From the NCBI RefSeq assembly GCF_000341225.1, contig NZ_ANAC01000014.1, forward strand, positions 62,001-126,000: a stretch of DNA of 64,000 bases. Direction: 5' to 3'. Under the pieces are notes generated by a model. The model was given only the letters and a program-made list of their open reading frames with translations, was not told the origin of the DNA and did not search any database. This document shows, piece by piece, positions 7,999 to 15,413 of this stretch. This DNA comes from Nocardiopsis alba DSM 43377. Its GTDB lineage: Bacteria > Actinomycetota > Actinomycetes > Streptosporangiales > Streptosporangiaceae. How positions within the stretch are numbered: the first letter of the stretch is position 1; each line of letters begins with the position of its first letter. Position numbers and translations under genes: made by a program.

Positions 7999-10236
7999 AT
8001 GTCCTCCACCCCCGAACCGACCTCCCCTCCCCCCGGATTGTCCCCGTTGAAGGAGAGCGATCCGACCGTGATCGGTCCCTACCGCTTGGTGGGGAGGATC
8101 GGCGCCGGAGGTATGGGCGCCGTCTACGGCGCTCTGGACGTGTACGGCCGCTGTGTGGCGGTCAAGACCGTCCACGCCGATCTGGCCGCGAAGCCGCGTT
8201 TCCGTGAGGCCTTCGCACGTGAGGTCGCGATGCTGGACCGGGTCGACGGGGTCGGCGCCGCTCGTTTGCACGCCCATGACACCGAGGCGGAGGTGCCGTG
8301 GTTGGCCTTCGACCACGTGCCCGGTCGGGACCTGCGTGCCCATGTGCGTGAGTTCGGTCCGCTGGAAGGTGAGATGTTGCGGGTGTTCGCCCTGGGTATG
8401 GCCGAGGGGCTCTCGGCCCTGCACACGGCGGGGGTCGCACATCGCGACGTCAAACCGGGCAACGTGATCCTGGCGCCGGACGGGCCGAAGCTCGTGGACT
8501 TCGGTATCGCGGTCGAGATCGGCACCGAACGCTCCGAGGACGCCTCGGCCTCCTACGGAACGCCGGGGTGGACCGCGCCCGAACGCTACACCGGGGCCGA
8601 GGCCGACCCGGCCGCCGACGTGTTCGCCTGGGGCGGGCTGGTCACGTTGGCCGCCACACGGAGAACGCCGTTCGGCACCGGCGACGCCGATGAACTGGCG
8701 CGCCGCGTGAGCATGGGGGAGTACGACGTCACCGGGGTGCCCGAAGGTCTGCGGGCTCTGGTCGAGGCCGCGCTGTCGGTGGATCCGGGGTTGAGGCCGA
8801 CGTCGGCGGAGCTGGTCGAGACCCTACTGCCCGAGCCCGAGGAGGGCCACGAGGATTCCGCCTCGACCTCCGACATCTTGCGTCGCATGCTCCGCGACTA
8901 CTGGCGCGGGGTGGACGCGGCCGGGCACGACCCGGCCCACTGGGCGGCCTGGCTCGGCGGCGCCTCCGCCGCCGGGCTCGGGGTAGTGGGAACGCTAGGC
9001 GGCACCGTGGGGGCCGGTGGCGCGACGGCGGGAGGGGCGGCGGGCTCCACCGCCGGCGCGACGGCCGCCGCGAGCGGGGGCACGGGTGCGGTCGTGTCCG
9101 GTGCGTCGTCCTCGGGGGCCGCGGCCGGGATCTTCGGCGGGGGTTCCTCCGCCGGTGGCGCGCTGGGAGGCGTGGCGGGATCCAAACTCGCCATGGTGGG
9201 CGCCGGTGCCCTCGCGGTGGCCGGTGTGGCCGCGGGCGGCTATGTGGCCTACGACCGACTGTGGGAGTCACCTGCCGATGTGGTGGCCTCGGCCGCCGTC
9301 CTACTGGAGGAGACCGGGTTCGTCGCGACCGTGGAACGGACCCCGGTCGGTGGGGGAGAGACGGTCTCCGAGGAGTACCTGTACTCGGCGGACGGGGAGA
9401 GCTTCCTCATCAGGGGTGCGGCCATGGGCCCGGGAACCACGGCCGTGGCAGTCCATCAGGGTGAGCTCTACGTTTACGCGCCACCGGAAGAGGTTCAGTG
9501 GACGAGTTGGGAGTACGAGTCCGAGCACATCGATGTCTCCGCGAATGTGGACTGGAAAAGCCTGGAACGGACACTGCTGGTCGATCCGCTCGCGAGCATG
9601 GCCGACTCAGGGGACATCGACGTATCGATGGAAGGACCAGAGCAGAAGGATCACACCCGCTACACCGGAACGGCGATGGTGCGCATGTTGATCGAGGGTG
9701 CTTGGGCGAGAGATGAGATGGACGCCTCAGTCGAGGTCGATCCGGAGGGGGTCCCGGTCCATGTGGAGTACCGCTCTGCGGCTTGGGACATCACCATCGA
9801 CCTGGAACGGTCGGGCACCCCAGTGGAGATTCTCGATCCACAACTGATTGAGGAGTGGTCGGTGGCGCATGCTCCGATTTGTGAGCGCCTGTACATGACC
9901 GACCGGAATTGGGACGTGCGTGCCGCAGCCTGGGAGATGGACTGTGGGTACGCCACAGAGGTGACGGACATGCTCTTTGATGAGTGGGAAGCCAGGCAGG
10001 ACAATCCCCGTTTGGAGTTTTTGGCGGGATACAGCGGAAGCGGGGTAGCCACATATCTGGTCGATGACTCTTTCGCCTGCGGATCCTTGCGCATCGATAT
10101 CGACTACCCCGAGGACCGATGGTGGCGTCCGACCCCGTGTCTGTATGCCGAGCCCACCGGGGACGAGGTTTGGGAGGGCATGTCGGAATACGAGTTCGGG
10201 GACCTCCAACTGATCCAGTACGTGGAGGTCACCTGA
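7999..10236 (+). CDS. Receptor-type Ser/Thr protein kinase, copy 2 (745 aa)
   Basis: A tandem paralogue of the preceding kinase. It keeps the same catalytic set (GRIGAGGMGAVYG, VAVK, HRDVKPGN, VDFGIAVE), the same juxtamembrane block DYWRGVDAAGHDPAHWAAW, and one TM helix near 400-420. Identity stays high through the start of the external domain (YSADGESFLIRGAAMGPGTTAV) and then drops sharply at about residue 495. The last 750 bp are visibly less GC-rich than copy 1, suggesting sensor replacement or fast divergence. Four or more extracellular cysteines (CERL, DCGY, ACGS, PCLY) could form disulfides and match cysteines in copy 1. Confidence 0.9.
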   Translation: MSSTPEPTSPPPGLSPLKESDPTVIGPYRLVGRIGAGGMGAVYGALDVYGRCVAVKTVHADLAAKPRFREAFAREVAMLDRVDGVGAARLHAHDTEAEVPWLAFDHVPGRDLRAHVREFGPLEGEMLRVFALGMAEGLSALHTAGVAHRDVKPGNVILAPDGPKLVDFGIAVEIGTERSEDASASYGTPGWTAPERYTGAEADPAADVFAWGGLVTLAATRRTPFGTGDADELARRVSMGEYDVTGVPEGLRALVEAALSVDPGLRPTSAELVETLLPEPEEGHEDSASTSDILRRMLRDYWRGVDAAGHDPAHWAAWLGGASAAGLGVVGTLGGTVGAGGATAGGAAGSTAGATAAASGGTGAVVSGASSSGAAAGIFGGGSSAGGALGGVAGSKLAMVGAGALAVAGVAAGGYVAYDRLWESPADVVASAAVLLEETGFVATVERTPVGGGETVSEEYLYSADGESFLIRGAAMGPGTTAVAVHQGELYVYAPPEEVQWTSWEYESEHIDVSANVDWKSLERTLLVDPLASMADSGDIDVSMEGPEQKDHTRYTGTAMVRMLIEGAWARDEMDASVEVDPEGVPVHVEYRSAAWDITIDLERSGTPVEILDPQLIEEWSVAHAPICERLYMTDRNWDVRAAAWEMDCGYATEVTDMLFDEWEARQDNPRLEFLAGYSGSGVATYLVDDSFACGSLRIDIDYPEDRWWRPTPCLYAEPTGDEVWEGMSEYEFGDLQLIQYVEVT

Positions 10237-10429
10237 CGTTCCGTCAAGTGGAGAGAGGAGTCCAAGCCGGGGGGCCGCAACGGGCCGAGGGGTTGTACAT
10301 CCTCCCCAGTGACGGGGCGGCCGAGGTCTCGCTCTACGAGGACATCTCGCTCAGCGCTCTCGTGAGGGTGATGATCGTCGGGGAGGATCGTTCCGCTCGT
10401 GGGCGGCCACGTCGATGCCAGGGGAGTTC

Positions 10430-10535
10430 TAGCGAGTTCGGGTCGGTGACCCTGATCGACTTCCACTCGACTTCCACGAACGGACATGACCGGGACGGTG
10501 GGCCCGGAGAGCCGGTCTCCTCCGTCCACGGCGGT
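10430..10535 (+). pseudogene. Decayed 3' end of a third kinase copy
   Basis: The frame reads SSSEFGSVTLIDFH, nearly the last residues of kinase copy 1 (SEVEFGPVTLIDFH). The DNA match continues past the copy 1 stop codon into its 3' flank (GACGGTGGGCC...GAGAGCCGG, compare 7858-7890). No kinase domain precedes it. The segment from 10237 may also be degraded sensor sequence. This indicates a former tandem array of at least three, or a duplication that left an orphan tail. Confidence 0.6.
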
Positions 10536-10687
10536 GGCGGTCGGAGGGGTCCGGTATCGGTGTGGTGCGCGCCCGGCCTGGGTGCGGTCGGGGCGAGCAC
10601 GGTCGAGGTGCTCCGGCGCGCCGACCGTGGAAGGTCGTCGGGTGGCCGAAGATCCTGGTCGGGGACGAGTGACCCGGGAAAGACGAA

Positions 10688-10717
10688 GCGGGGGCGCGCC
10701 CTGAGGCGCACCCCCGC
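10688..10717. terminator. Hairpin terminator downstream of the kinase array
   Basis: Stem GCGGGGGCGCGCC paired with GGCGCACCCCCGC, with one mismatch and a 4-nt loop CTGA. It lies after the kinase remnant and just before the three-hairpin repeats. Confidence 0.75.
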
Positions 10718-10724
10718 CGGGTCC

Positions 10725-10860
10725 GGCCGGATTCCACGTCCCCCAACGTGGAACCGGCCACGCGGCCCGCGCACCGAGTGCGGTGGGGCCGCTGGGAAGC
10801 GAATACGGTGATGGCTCCGTGTCGGAAACCCCCATTTACGACACGGACACTCGTATTCGC
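10725..10860. repeat. Three-hairpin structured element, copy 1
   Basis: Hairpin A (10725-10759): 14-bp stem with one bulge around loop CCCCCA. Hairpin B (10762-10792): GCGGCCC/GGGCCGC enclosing CGCAC-CGA-GTGCG. Hairpin C (10799-10860): outer stem GCGAATACG/CGTATTCGC and inner stem CCGTGTCG/CGACACGG around the loop GAAACCCCCATTTA. Copy 2 follows 11 bp later with the same order and spacing. See copy 2 for the compensatory changes. Strand of transcription unknown. Confidence 0.75.
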
Positions 10861-10870
10861 CAGGTCTGGC

Positions 10871-11005
10871 CGGGTCCCACGTCCCCCAACGTAGGACCCG
10901 ACCTCGCGGCCTGCGCACTGAGTGCGGTCTGGCCGCTGGGAAGGCGGGCGCGGCGAAGATATCGTGTCGGAAACCCCCATTGCCGACACGAACGCTCGCG
11001 CCCGC
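10871..11005. repeat. Three-hairpin structured element, copy 2
   Basis: Same architecture as copy 1. Hairpin A 10871-10900 (CGGGTCC/GGACCCG, one mismatch, ACGT-CCCCCA-ACGT tip). Hairpin B 10906-10936 (GCGGCC/GGCCGC enclosing CGCAC-TGA-GTGCG). Hairpin C 10944-11005: outer stem GCGGGCGCG/CGCGCCCGC, inner stem CGTGTCG/CGACACG, loop GAAACCCCCATTGC. In the outer C stem four base pairs differ from copy 1 on both arms with pairing kept. Loops and tips are conserved, stems vary. Confidence 0.75.
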
Positions 11006-11050
11006 GCATGGTCTCGAAGATGATGTTCGAAGCCTCTCACAGACCTTGGT

Positions 11051-11069
11051 GGGTGGGTCGGGGTCGGGG
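11051..11069 (+). other. Putative G-quadruplex sequence
   Basis: GGGTGGGTCGGGGTCGGGG: four G tracts with loops of 1, 2 and 2 nt on the plus strand. Such short loops favour a parallel quadruplex. It lies about 155 bp before the frameshifted gene at 11226. Confidence 0.5.
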
Positions 11070-11192
11070 TCGGTCCGGGGTGCTTCACCTGTGAGAACGC
11101 TTCGTATGGGACAGGTGTTCCCGCGCGTTGGAACGAATTCACGTGTCCACCGGTAAAAACCGGGTGTGGAACGGGGCATGCGCCGCCCATGC

Positions 11193-11210
11193 TCATGGGT
11201 CGACCCATGA
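11193..11210. promoter_or_regulatory. 18-bp perfect palindrome just upstream of the 11226 gene
   Basis: TCATGGGTCGACCCATGA, ending 15 bp before the ATG and directly next to the GGGAGG ribosome site. It could be an operator or, in mRNA, a hairpin that gates the ribosome site. Confidence 0.5.
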
Positions 11211-11225
11211 GGACGGGAGGAGACC

Positions 11226-11653
11226 ATGTCCGACACGACCACCCTCTGGCGCCCCACCGGGCCCGAGGAACTCGCGCTGGCCGGGGATTCCGGTCGGCGG
11301 GCCTGGCCGCCGCGTCTTCCGGAGCAGCCGATCTTCTATCCCGTCCTGAACGGGGACCACGCCGTTCGGATCGCGCGGGAGTGGAACCTGCCACGTGATG
11401 GGGAGGGGCATGTCACCCGCTTCCACGTGGACTCCGCCTTCGTCTCCCGTTACCCGGTCAGGCGGGCGGAAGGACCATCCTGGATTTATGGGTCCCCGCG
11501 GAGGAACTGCCGGAGTTCAATGCCCATCTGCGTGGCCCGATCGAGTCGGTGCGCTCCTTCCTGCCCGGGGACCGATCGGAGGGTCGCTCGTCTCCGCCCT
11601 CGCGCGCGTACGCGCGGGGTGAAGGGGTGAACAAGGGGCGTCGATCGGTCTGA
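11226..11653 (+). pseudogene. Conserved hypothetical protein with an internal frameshift
   Basis: The first part reads WRPTGPEELALAGDSG and PPRLPEQPIFYPVLN, then HVTRFHVDSAFVSRYPV, the signature of a small actinobacterial family often left hypothetical. After about 11459 the family continuation (GGRTILDLWVPAEELPEFNAH) is found in another frame, ending at the TGA at 11651-11653. One base missing near 11457-11461 would explain this. The unshifted frame gives an unrelated basic tail ending at 11630. Either a broken gene or a sequencing error. Function unknown. The first-frame start has a good GGGAGG site. Confidence 0.7.
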
Positions 11654-11752
11654 CCGCTTCGGTCCGCGCTCGTGAGGGACATGGTCGGTCGAGGGGTCGG
11701 CGTGCGCGAGGCACACCGGCCCCTTTCCGTGCTCTCTTCGACTACCGGCGGG

Positions 11753-11968
11753 TCATGGTCTGTCGGGTTCCGGGGAACGTTCCAGAAGGGTGTCCAGGAC
11801 CTCTCCCAGCGCGTCGGCGAGCACGACCGGTTCGCGCCGTGCGGCCTCGCGGGCGCGGTCGGCGCTCGTCGGGGGACGCGGGGCCGGGATCAGCGGCCTC
11901 GGCTCGGCCTCGCGCGGGTGAGGGGAGGGGTGGTGGGGCTTCCGTCGGGGTTCGAGGGTTGTGGCCAT
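11753..11968 (-). CDS. Possible small hypothetical protein (71 aa)
   Basis: A short frame on the minus strand reading MATTLEPRRK, then a Pro-rich middle and a helical tail SADRAREAARREPVVLADAL. The tail looks like protein coding rather than shadow, and no other gene occupies 11654-12229. There is no clear ribosome site, and an upstream ATG at 12040 would extend it to 95 aa. I do not recognise the family. The rest of this interval (11969-12229) is leader and promoter sequence for the monooxygenase, including an AT-rich patch at 12178-12206. Confidence 0.35.
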   Translation of the reverse strand: MATTLEPRRKPHHPSPHPREAEPRPLIPAPRPPTSADRAREAARREPVVLADALGEVLDTLLERSPEPDRP

Positions 11969-12229
11969 GGGGGTGTCGGGCGGGCTCTGGACGCCGCGCC
12001 CTCCTCCTTTTCCTCGCTCGTTCGGCCTCTGCCGGCCCACGTGACGGTGTCGGTGCCTGCCCTACCAGAGATAACACGTCAGAGTGACATTCGGTGGATA
12101 CGGAGCGTGCCTGTGGATGAACACGGGCTCTCCGGGGCGCGGAGGAATAACCGTCTTGCGTCCTGGGTTCCGCATGATAGTTTCGGAGAAAACATTTTCC
12201 TGGGAAGCTACTTCGATCGGGGAACGGCC

Positions 12230-13333
12230 ATGCAGTTCGGAATCTTCACGGTCAGTGACGTCACGACCGACCCCACCACGGGGCGTACGCCCACCGAGCG
12301 TGAGCGCATCAAGGCGATGGTCGCCATCGCGCTGAAGGCCGAGGAGGTGGGCCTGGACGTCTTCGCCACCGGCGAGCACCACAACCCGCCGTTCGTGGCC
12401 TCCTCGCCCACGACCATGCTCGGTTACATCGCCGCCCGGACCGAGAAGCTGATCCTGTCCACGTCCACCACGCTGATCACCACCAACGACCCTGTTCGTT
12501 TGGCTGAGGAATACGCGATGCTCCAGCACCTGGCCGACGGCCGGGTGGACCTGATGATGGGACGCGGCAACACGGGTCCGGTCTACCCCTGGTTCGGTCA
12601 GGACATCCGTCAGGGCATCCCTCTGGCGCTGGAGAACTACAACCTCCTGCACCGGCTCTGGCGCGAGGACGTGGTCGACTGGGAGGGCAAGTTCCGTACC
12701 CCGTTGCAGGGCTTCACCTCCACGCCTCGCCCGATGGACGACGTGCCCCCGTTCGTGTGGCACGGTTCGATCCGCAGTCCGGAGATCGCGGAGCAGGCCG
12801 CCTACTACGGTGACGGCTTCTTCCACAACAACATCTTCTGGCCCTCCACCCACACCAGGAAGCTCATCTCCCTGTACCGTCGCCGTTTCGAGCACTACGG
12901 CCATGGTCGGGCGGACCAGGCCATCGTCGGTCTGGGAGGTCAGGTGTTCATGCGCAAGAACTCCCAGGACGCGGTGAAGGAGTTCCGTCCCTACTTCGAC
13001 AACGCGCCGGTCTACGGTGGCGGCCCCTCCCTGGAGGAGTTCACCCGCGAGACCCCGCTGACCGTGGGCAGCCCCCAGGAGGTCATCGACCGTACCCTGG
13101 GCTTCCGGGAGACGTTCGGCGACTACCAGCGTCAGCTCTTCCTGATGGACCACGCGGGCCTGCCGCTCAAGACCGTGCTGGAGCAGCTCGACATCCTGGG
13201 CGAGGAGGTCGTTCCGGTCCTGCGTCGGGAGTTCGCCGCCAAGAAGCCCGACCACGTTCCCGACGCGCCCACCCACGCCTCGCTCCTGGCCGCCAAGGAG
13301 CGGGCCGCCACGAACACGGAGGACGACCGATGA
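12230..13333 (+). CDS. FMN-dependent luciferase-like monooxygenase, CE1758-like (367 aa)
   Basis: A bacterial luciferase-fold oxidoreductase: MQFGIFTVSDVTTDP, GLDVFATGEHHNPPF, LSTSTTLITTNDPVRLAEEYA, and GRVDLMMGRGN are family motifs. The CE1758-type members are found next to their own FMN reductase, as here, where the next gene starts inside the stop (ATGA overlap). The pair should act as a two-component system using reduced FMN and oxygen; the substrate is unknown. The ATG at 12230 is chosen because protein similarity begins there and the open frame further left is non-coding. Confidence 0.9.
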   Translation: MQFGIFTVSDVTTDPTTGRTPTERERIKAMVAIALKAEEVGLDVFATGEHHNPPFVASSPTTMLGYIAARTEKLILSTSTTLITTNDPVRLAEEYAMLQHLADGRVDLMMGRGNTGPVYPWFGQDIRQGIPLALENYNLLHRLWREDVVDWEGKFRTPLQGFTSTPRPMDDVPPFVWHGSIRSPEIAEQAAYYGDGFFHNNIFWPSTHTRKLISLYRRRFEHYGHGRADQAIVGLGGQVFMRKNSQDAVKEFRPYFDNAPVYGGGPSLEEFTRETPLTVGSPQEVIDRTLGFRETFGDYQRQLFLMDHAGLPLKTVLEQLDILGEEVVPVLRREFAAKKPDHVPDAPTHASLLAAKERAATNTEDDR

Positions 13334-13947
13334 CCCGGAAGCTGGTGACCGTCACCGCCGGCCTGAGCAACCCTTCCTCGACCCGGCTGCTCGCCGACCG
13401 ACTGACCAACGCCACCGAGGAGGCCCTGGCCGAACGGGGCGAGACGGTGGACGTCCGTGTCGTGGAACTGCGCGAGGTCGCCCACGACATCATGAACGCC
13501 ATGACCACGCGGGTACCCACCGGCGACCTGTCCGGGATCCTGAAGGACATGGACGAGGCCGACGCGGTCATCGCGGTGACCCCGGTCTTCAACGCCTCCT
13601 ACAGCGGTCTGTTCAAGTCGTTCTTCGACGTGGTCGAGCCGGGGACCTTGGACGGCACCCCGGTCCTGGCCGCCGCCACCGGCGGCAGCCCGCGCCACTC
13701 CCTGGTGCTGGAGCACGCCCTGCGGCCCATGTTCTCCTACAGCCGCGCGGTCGTGGTGCCCACGGGCGTCTACGCCGCGTCGGAGGACTGGGGCGCGGGG
13801 GAGAGCGGCGGCCGTGAGCTGTCCGAGCGCATCGCCCGGGCGGCCCGCCAGCTGGCGCTGCTGGCCACCGAGCACTCCGCGAAGACCGAGGACCCCTACG
13901 AGGAGCCCACGCCCTTCGCCGATCTGATGTCCGGTCTGGGGACCTGA
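13330..13947 (+). CDS. FMN reductase partner, CE1759-like (205 aa)
   Basis: A flavodoxin-like NADPH-dependent FMN reductase. It opens LVTVTAGLSNPSSTRLLADRL, the phosphate loop of the NADPH_FMN_red family, and has VIAVTPVFNASYSGLFKSFFD around residues 80-100 and the ATGGSPRHSLVLEHAL region. Its start overlaps the monooxygenase stop by 4 bp, so the two are translated together and it presumably supplies reduced flavin. Confidence 0.9.
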   Translation: MTRKLVTVTAGLSNPSSTRLLADRLTNATEEALAERGETVDVRVVELREVAHDIMNAMTTRVPTGDLSGILKDMDEADAVIAVTPVFNASYSGLFKSFFDVVEPGTLDGTPVLAAATGGSPRHSLVLEHALRPMFSYSRAVVVPTGVYAASEDWGAGESGGRELSERIARAARQLALLATEHSAKTEDPYEEPTPFADLMSGLGT

Positions 13948-13992
13948 CCCGGCCCCGATCCGTATCCCCGTGCCCTGCACTGCGCACCCCGC

Positions 13993-14009
13993 GTTGTGCG
14001 GGGCACAAC
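13993..14009. promoter_or_regulatory. Short perfect inverted repeat between the flavin pair and the sugar ABC operon
   Basis: GTTGTGC-GGG-GCACAAC, 7-bp arms and 3-nt spacer, 101 bp before the ABC lipoprotein start. It could end the flavin operon or be an operator, for example for the IclR protein encoded at the end of the ABC operon. There is no decisive evidence for either. Confidence 0.4.
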
Positions 14010-14109
14010 TTTGCGCGCACTCCCTTATGTCCCGTTCGGGCGTCTCCCTAGAGTCATCCCACCGATGAGTCGGTTACCGCTCTGCCCGCCTCCGACCTGG
14101 GGAGTCCCG

Positions 14110-15408
14110 ATGCGACTCACAGCCCCCGCGCGCGCCTGCGCGCTCCTCGGACTCGCGGCCCTGATCACCGCCTGCGCACCACTACAGACCCCCGGCGCCG
14201 CCTCCGGCGTGGACGAGAGGGAGGGAACGCTCCGCGTCTGGTTGTTCTCCGAGGTCGACCAGGCCCCGAAGGAACGGGTCGTCGACGAGGCCGTCGCGGA
14301 GTTCGAGGCCGCGCACGACGGTGTCGACGTCCAGGTCCAGTACATCCCGGTGGAGACACGGGCCGAGCGCTTCCAAGGCGCCTTCCTCGACCCCGCCTCC
14401 GCCCCCGACGTCGCCGAGTACGGCAACACCGACCTGGCCGGCTACGTCGAGTCCGCGGGGTTCGCGGACATCACCGACGACCTGGCCGGCTGGGAGCCCT
14501 ACGAGGACGTCTCCGAGGACGTCGCGTCCACGGCCCGGGTCGAAGGGGTCGACTACGGGGTGCCCTGGTTCCTCGGGGCCCGCGCCCTCTTCTACCGCAC
14601 CGACGTTCTGGAGGAGCTCGACCTGGAGGTGCCCGGGACCCTGGAGGAGGTCGTGGAGACCGCGCGCGCGGTGCGCGAGCACGACCCGGCCATGCTCGGG
14701 ATCTCCACCGGCGGCGCCTACACCTACGCGATGATGCCGTTCGTATGGGCGCACGGCGGCGACATCGCCGAGCTCCACGAGGGCTCCTACACCGCGACCA
14801 TCGACTCCGCCGAGTCCCGCCGGGGGCTGGAACTGTACGGGAGCATCCTCTCCGACGACGTCTGTCCGCCGCAGACCTGTTCGCAGATGACCGGGGACGC
14901 CTCCGTGCAGAACTTTCTCGCGGGCAACGCGGCCATGACCATCGGCGGCAACTTCAACCTCAACGCGCTGCACGACAGCGACGTCGCCGAGGACGCCGCC
15001 GTCGTCCCCCTTCCCGGGACCGAGCCCGGCACCGTCGCCCCGGCCTTCGCCGGAGGCAACAACCTCGGTGTCCTGGCCGGGACCGAACGCCGCACCCTCG
15101 CGGTGGAGTTCGTGAAACTGCTGGCGGGCAAGGAGTACCAGCTGAAGATGTACGAGGCCATGGGGAACCTCCCCGCCTACACCGACGTCCGTGAGGAGCT
15201 GGCCGCCTCCGACGAGGAGATCGCCCCGTTCGTCGAGACCATCGACGCCGGGACCCGCTTCGTGCCGATCACCGGCGCCTGGGCGACGGTGGACGCCGAG
15301 GGCGTCCTGCCCACCATGGTGCAGCGGGTGGCGGCCGGGAACGCGACGGTCGACCAGGCCGCCGAGGAGGCCGCCCGGGCCCTCGACGACGCGTTCGGGA
15401 GAGGGTGA
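14110..15408 (+). CDS. Sugar ABC transporter substrate-binding lipoprotein (432 aa)
   Basis: An extracellular solute-binding protein family 1 member. The lipobox is ITAC near residue 22 (LAALITACAPL), after a short hydrophobic segment. The mature part shows TLRVWLFSEVDQAP, SAPDVAEYGNTDLAGYV, YGVPWFLGARALFYRTDVL and GGNFNLNAL, all typical of oligosaccharide binders. It heads an operon with two permeases; no ATPase is present, so it probably uses a shared MsiK-type ATPase encoded elsewhere. The ATG at 14110 gives the proper signal peptide. Confidence 0.92.
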   Translation: MRLTAPARACALLGLAALITACAPLQTPGAASGVDEREGTLRVWLFSEVDQAPKERVVDEAVAEFEAAHDGVDVQVQYIPVETRAERFQGAFLDPASAPDVAEYGNTDLAGYVESAGFADITDDLAGWEPYEDVSEDVASTARVEGVDYGVPWFLGARALFYRTDVLEELDLEVPGTLEEVVETARAVREHDPAMLGISTGGAYTYAMMPFVWAHGGDIAELHEGSYTATIDSAESRRGLELYGSILSDDVCPPQTCSQMTGDASVQNFLAGNAAMTIGGNFNLNALHDSDVAEDAAVVPLPGTEPGTVAPAFAGGNNLGVLAGTERRTLAVEFVKLLAGKEYQLKMYEAMGNLPAYTDVREELAASDEEIAPFVETIDAGTRFVPITGAWATVDAEGVLPTMVQRVAAGNATVDQAAEEAARALDDAFGRG

Positions 15409-15413
15409 GACCC

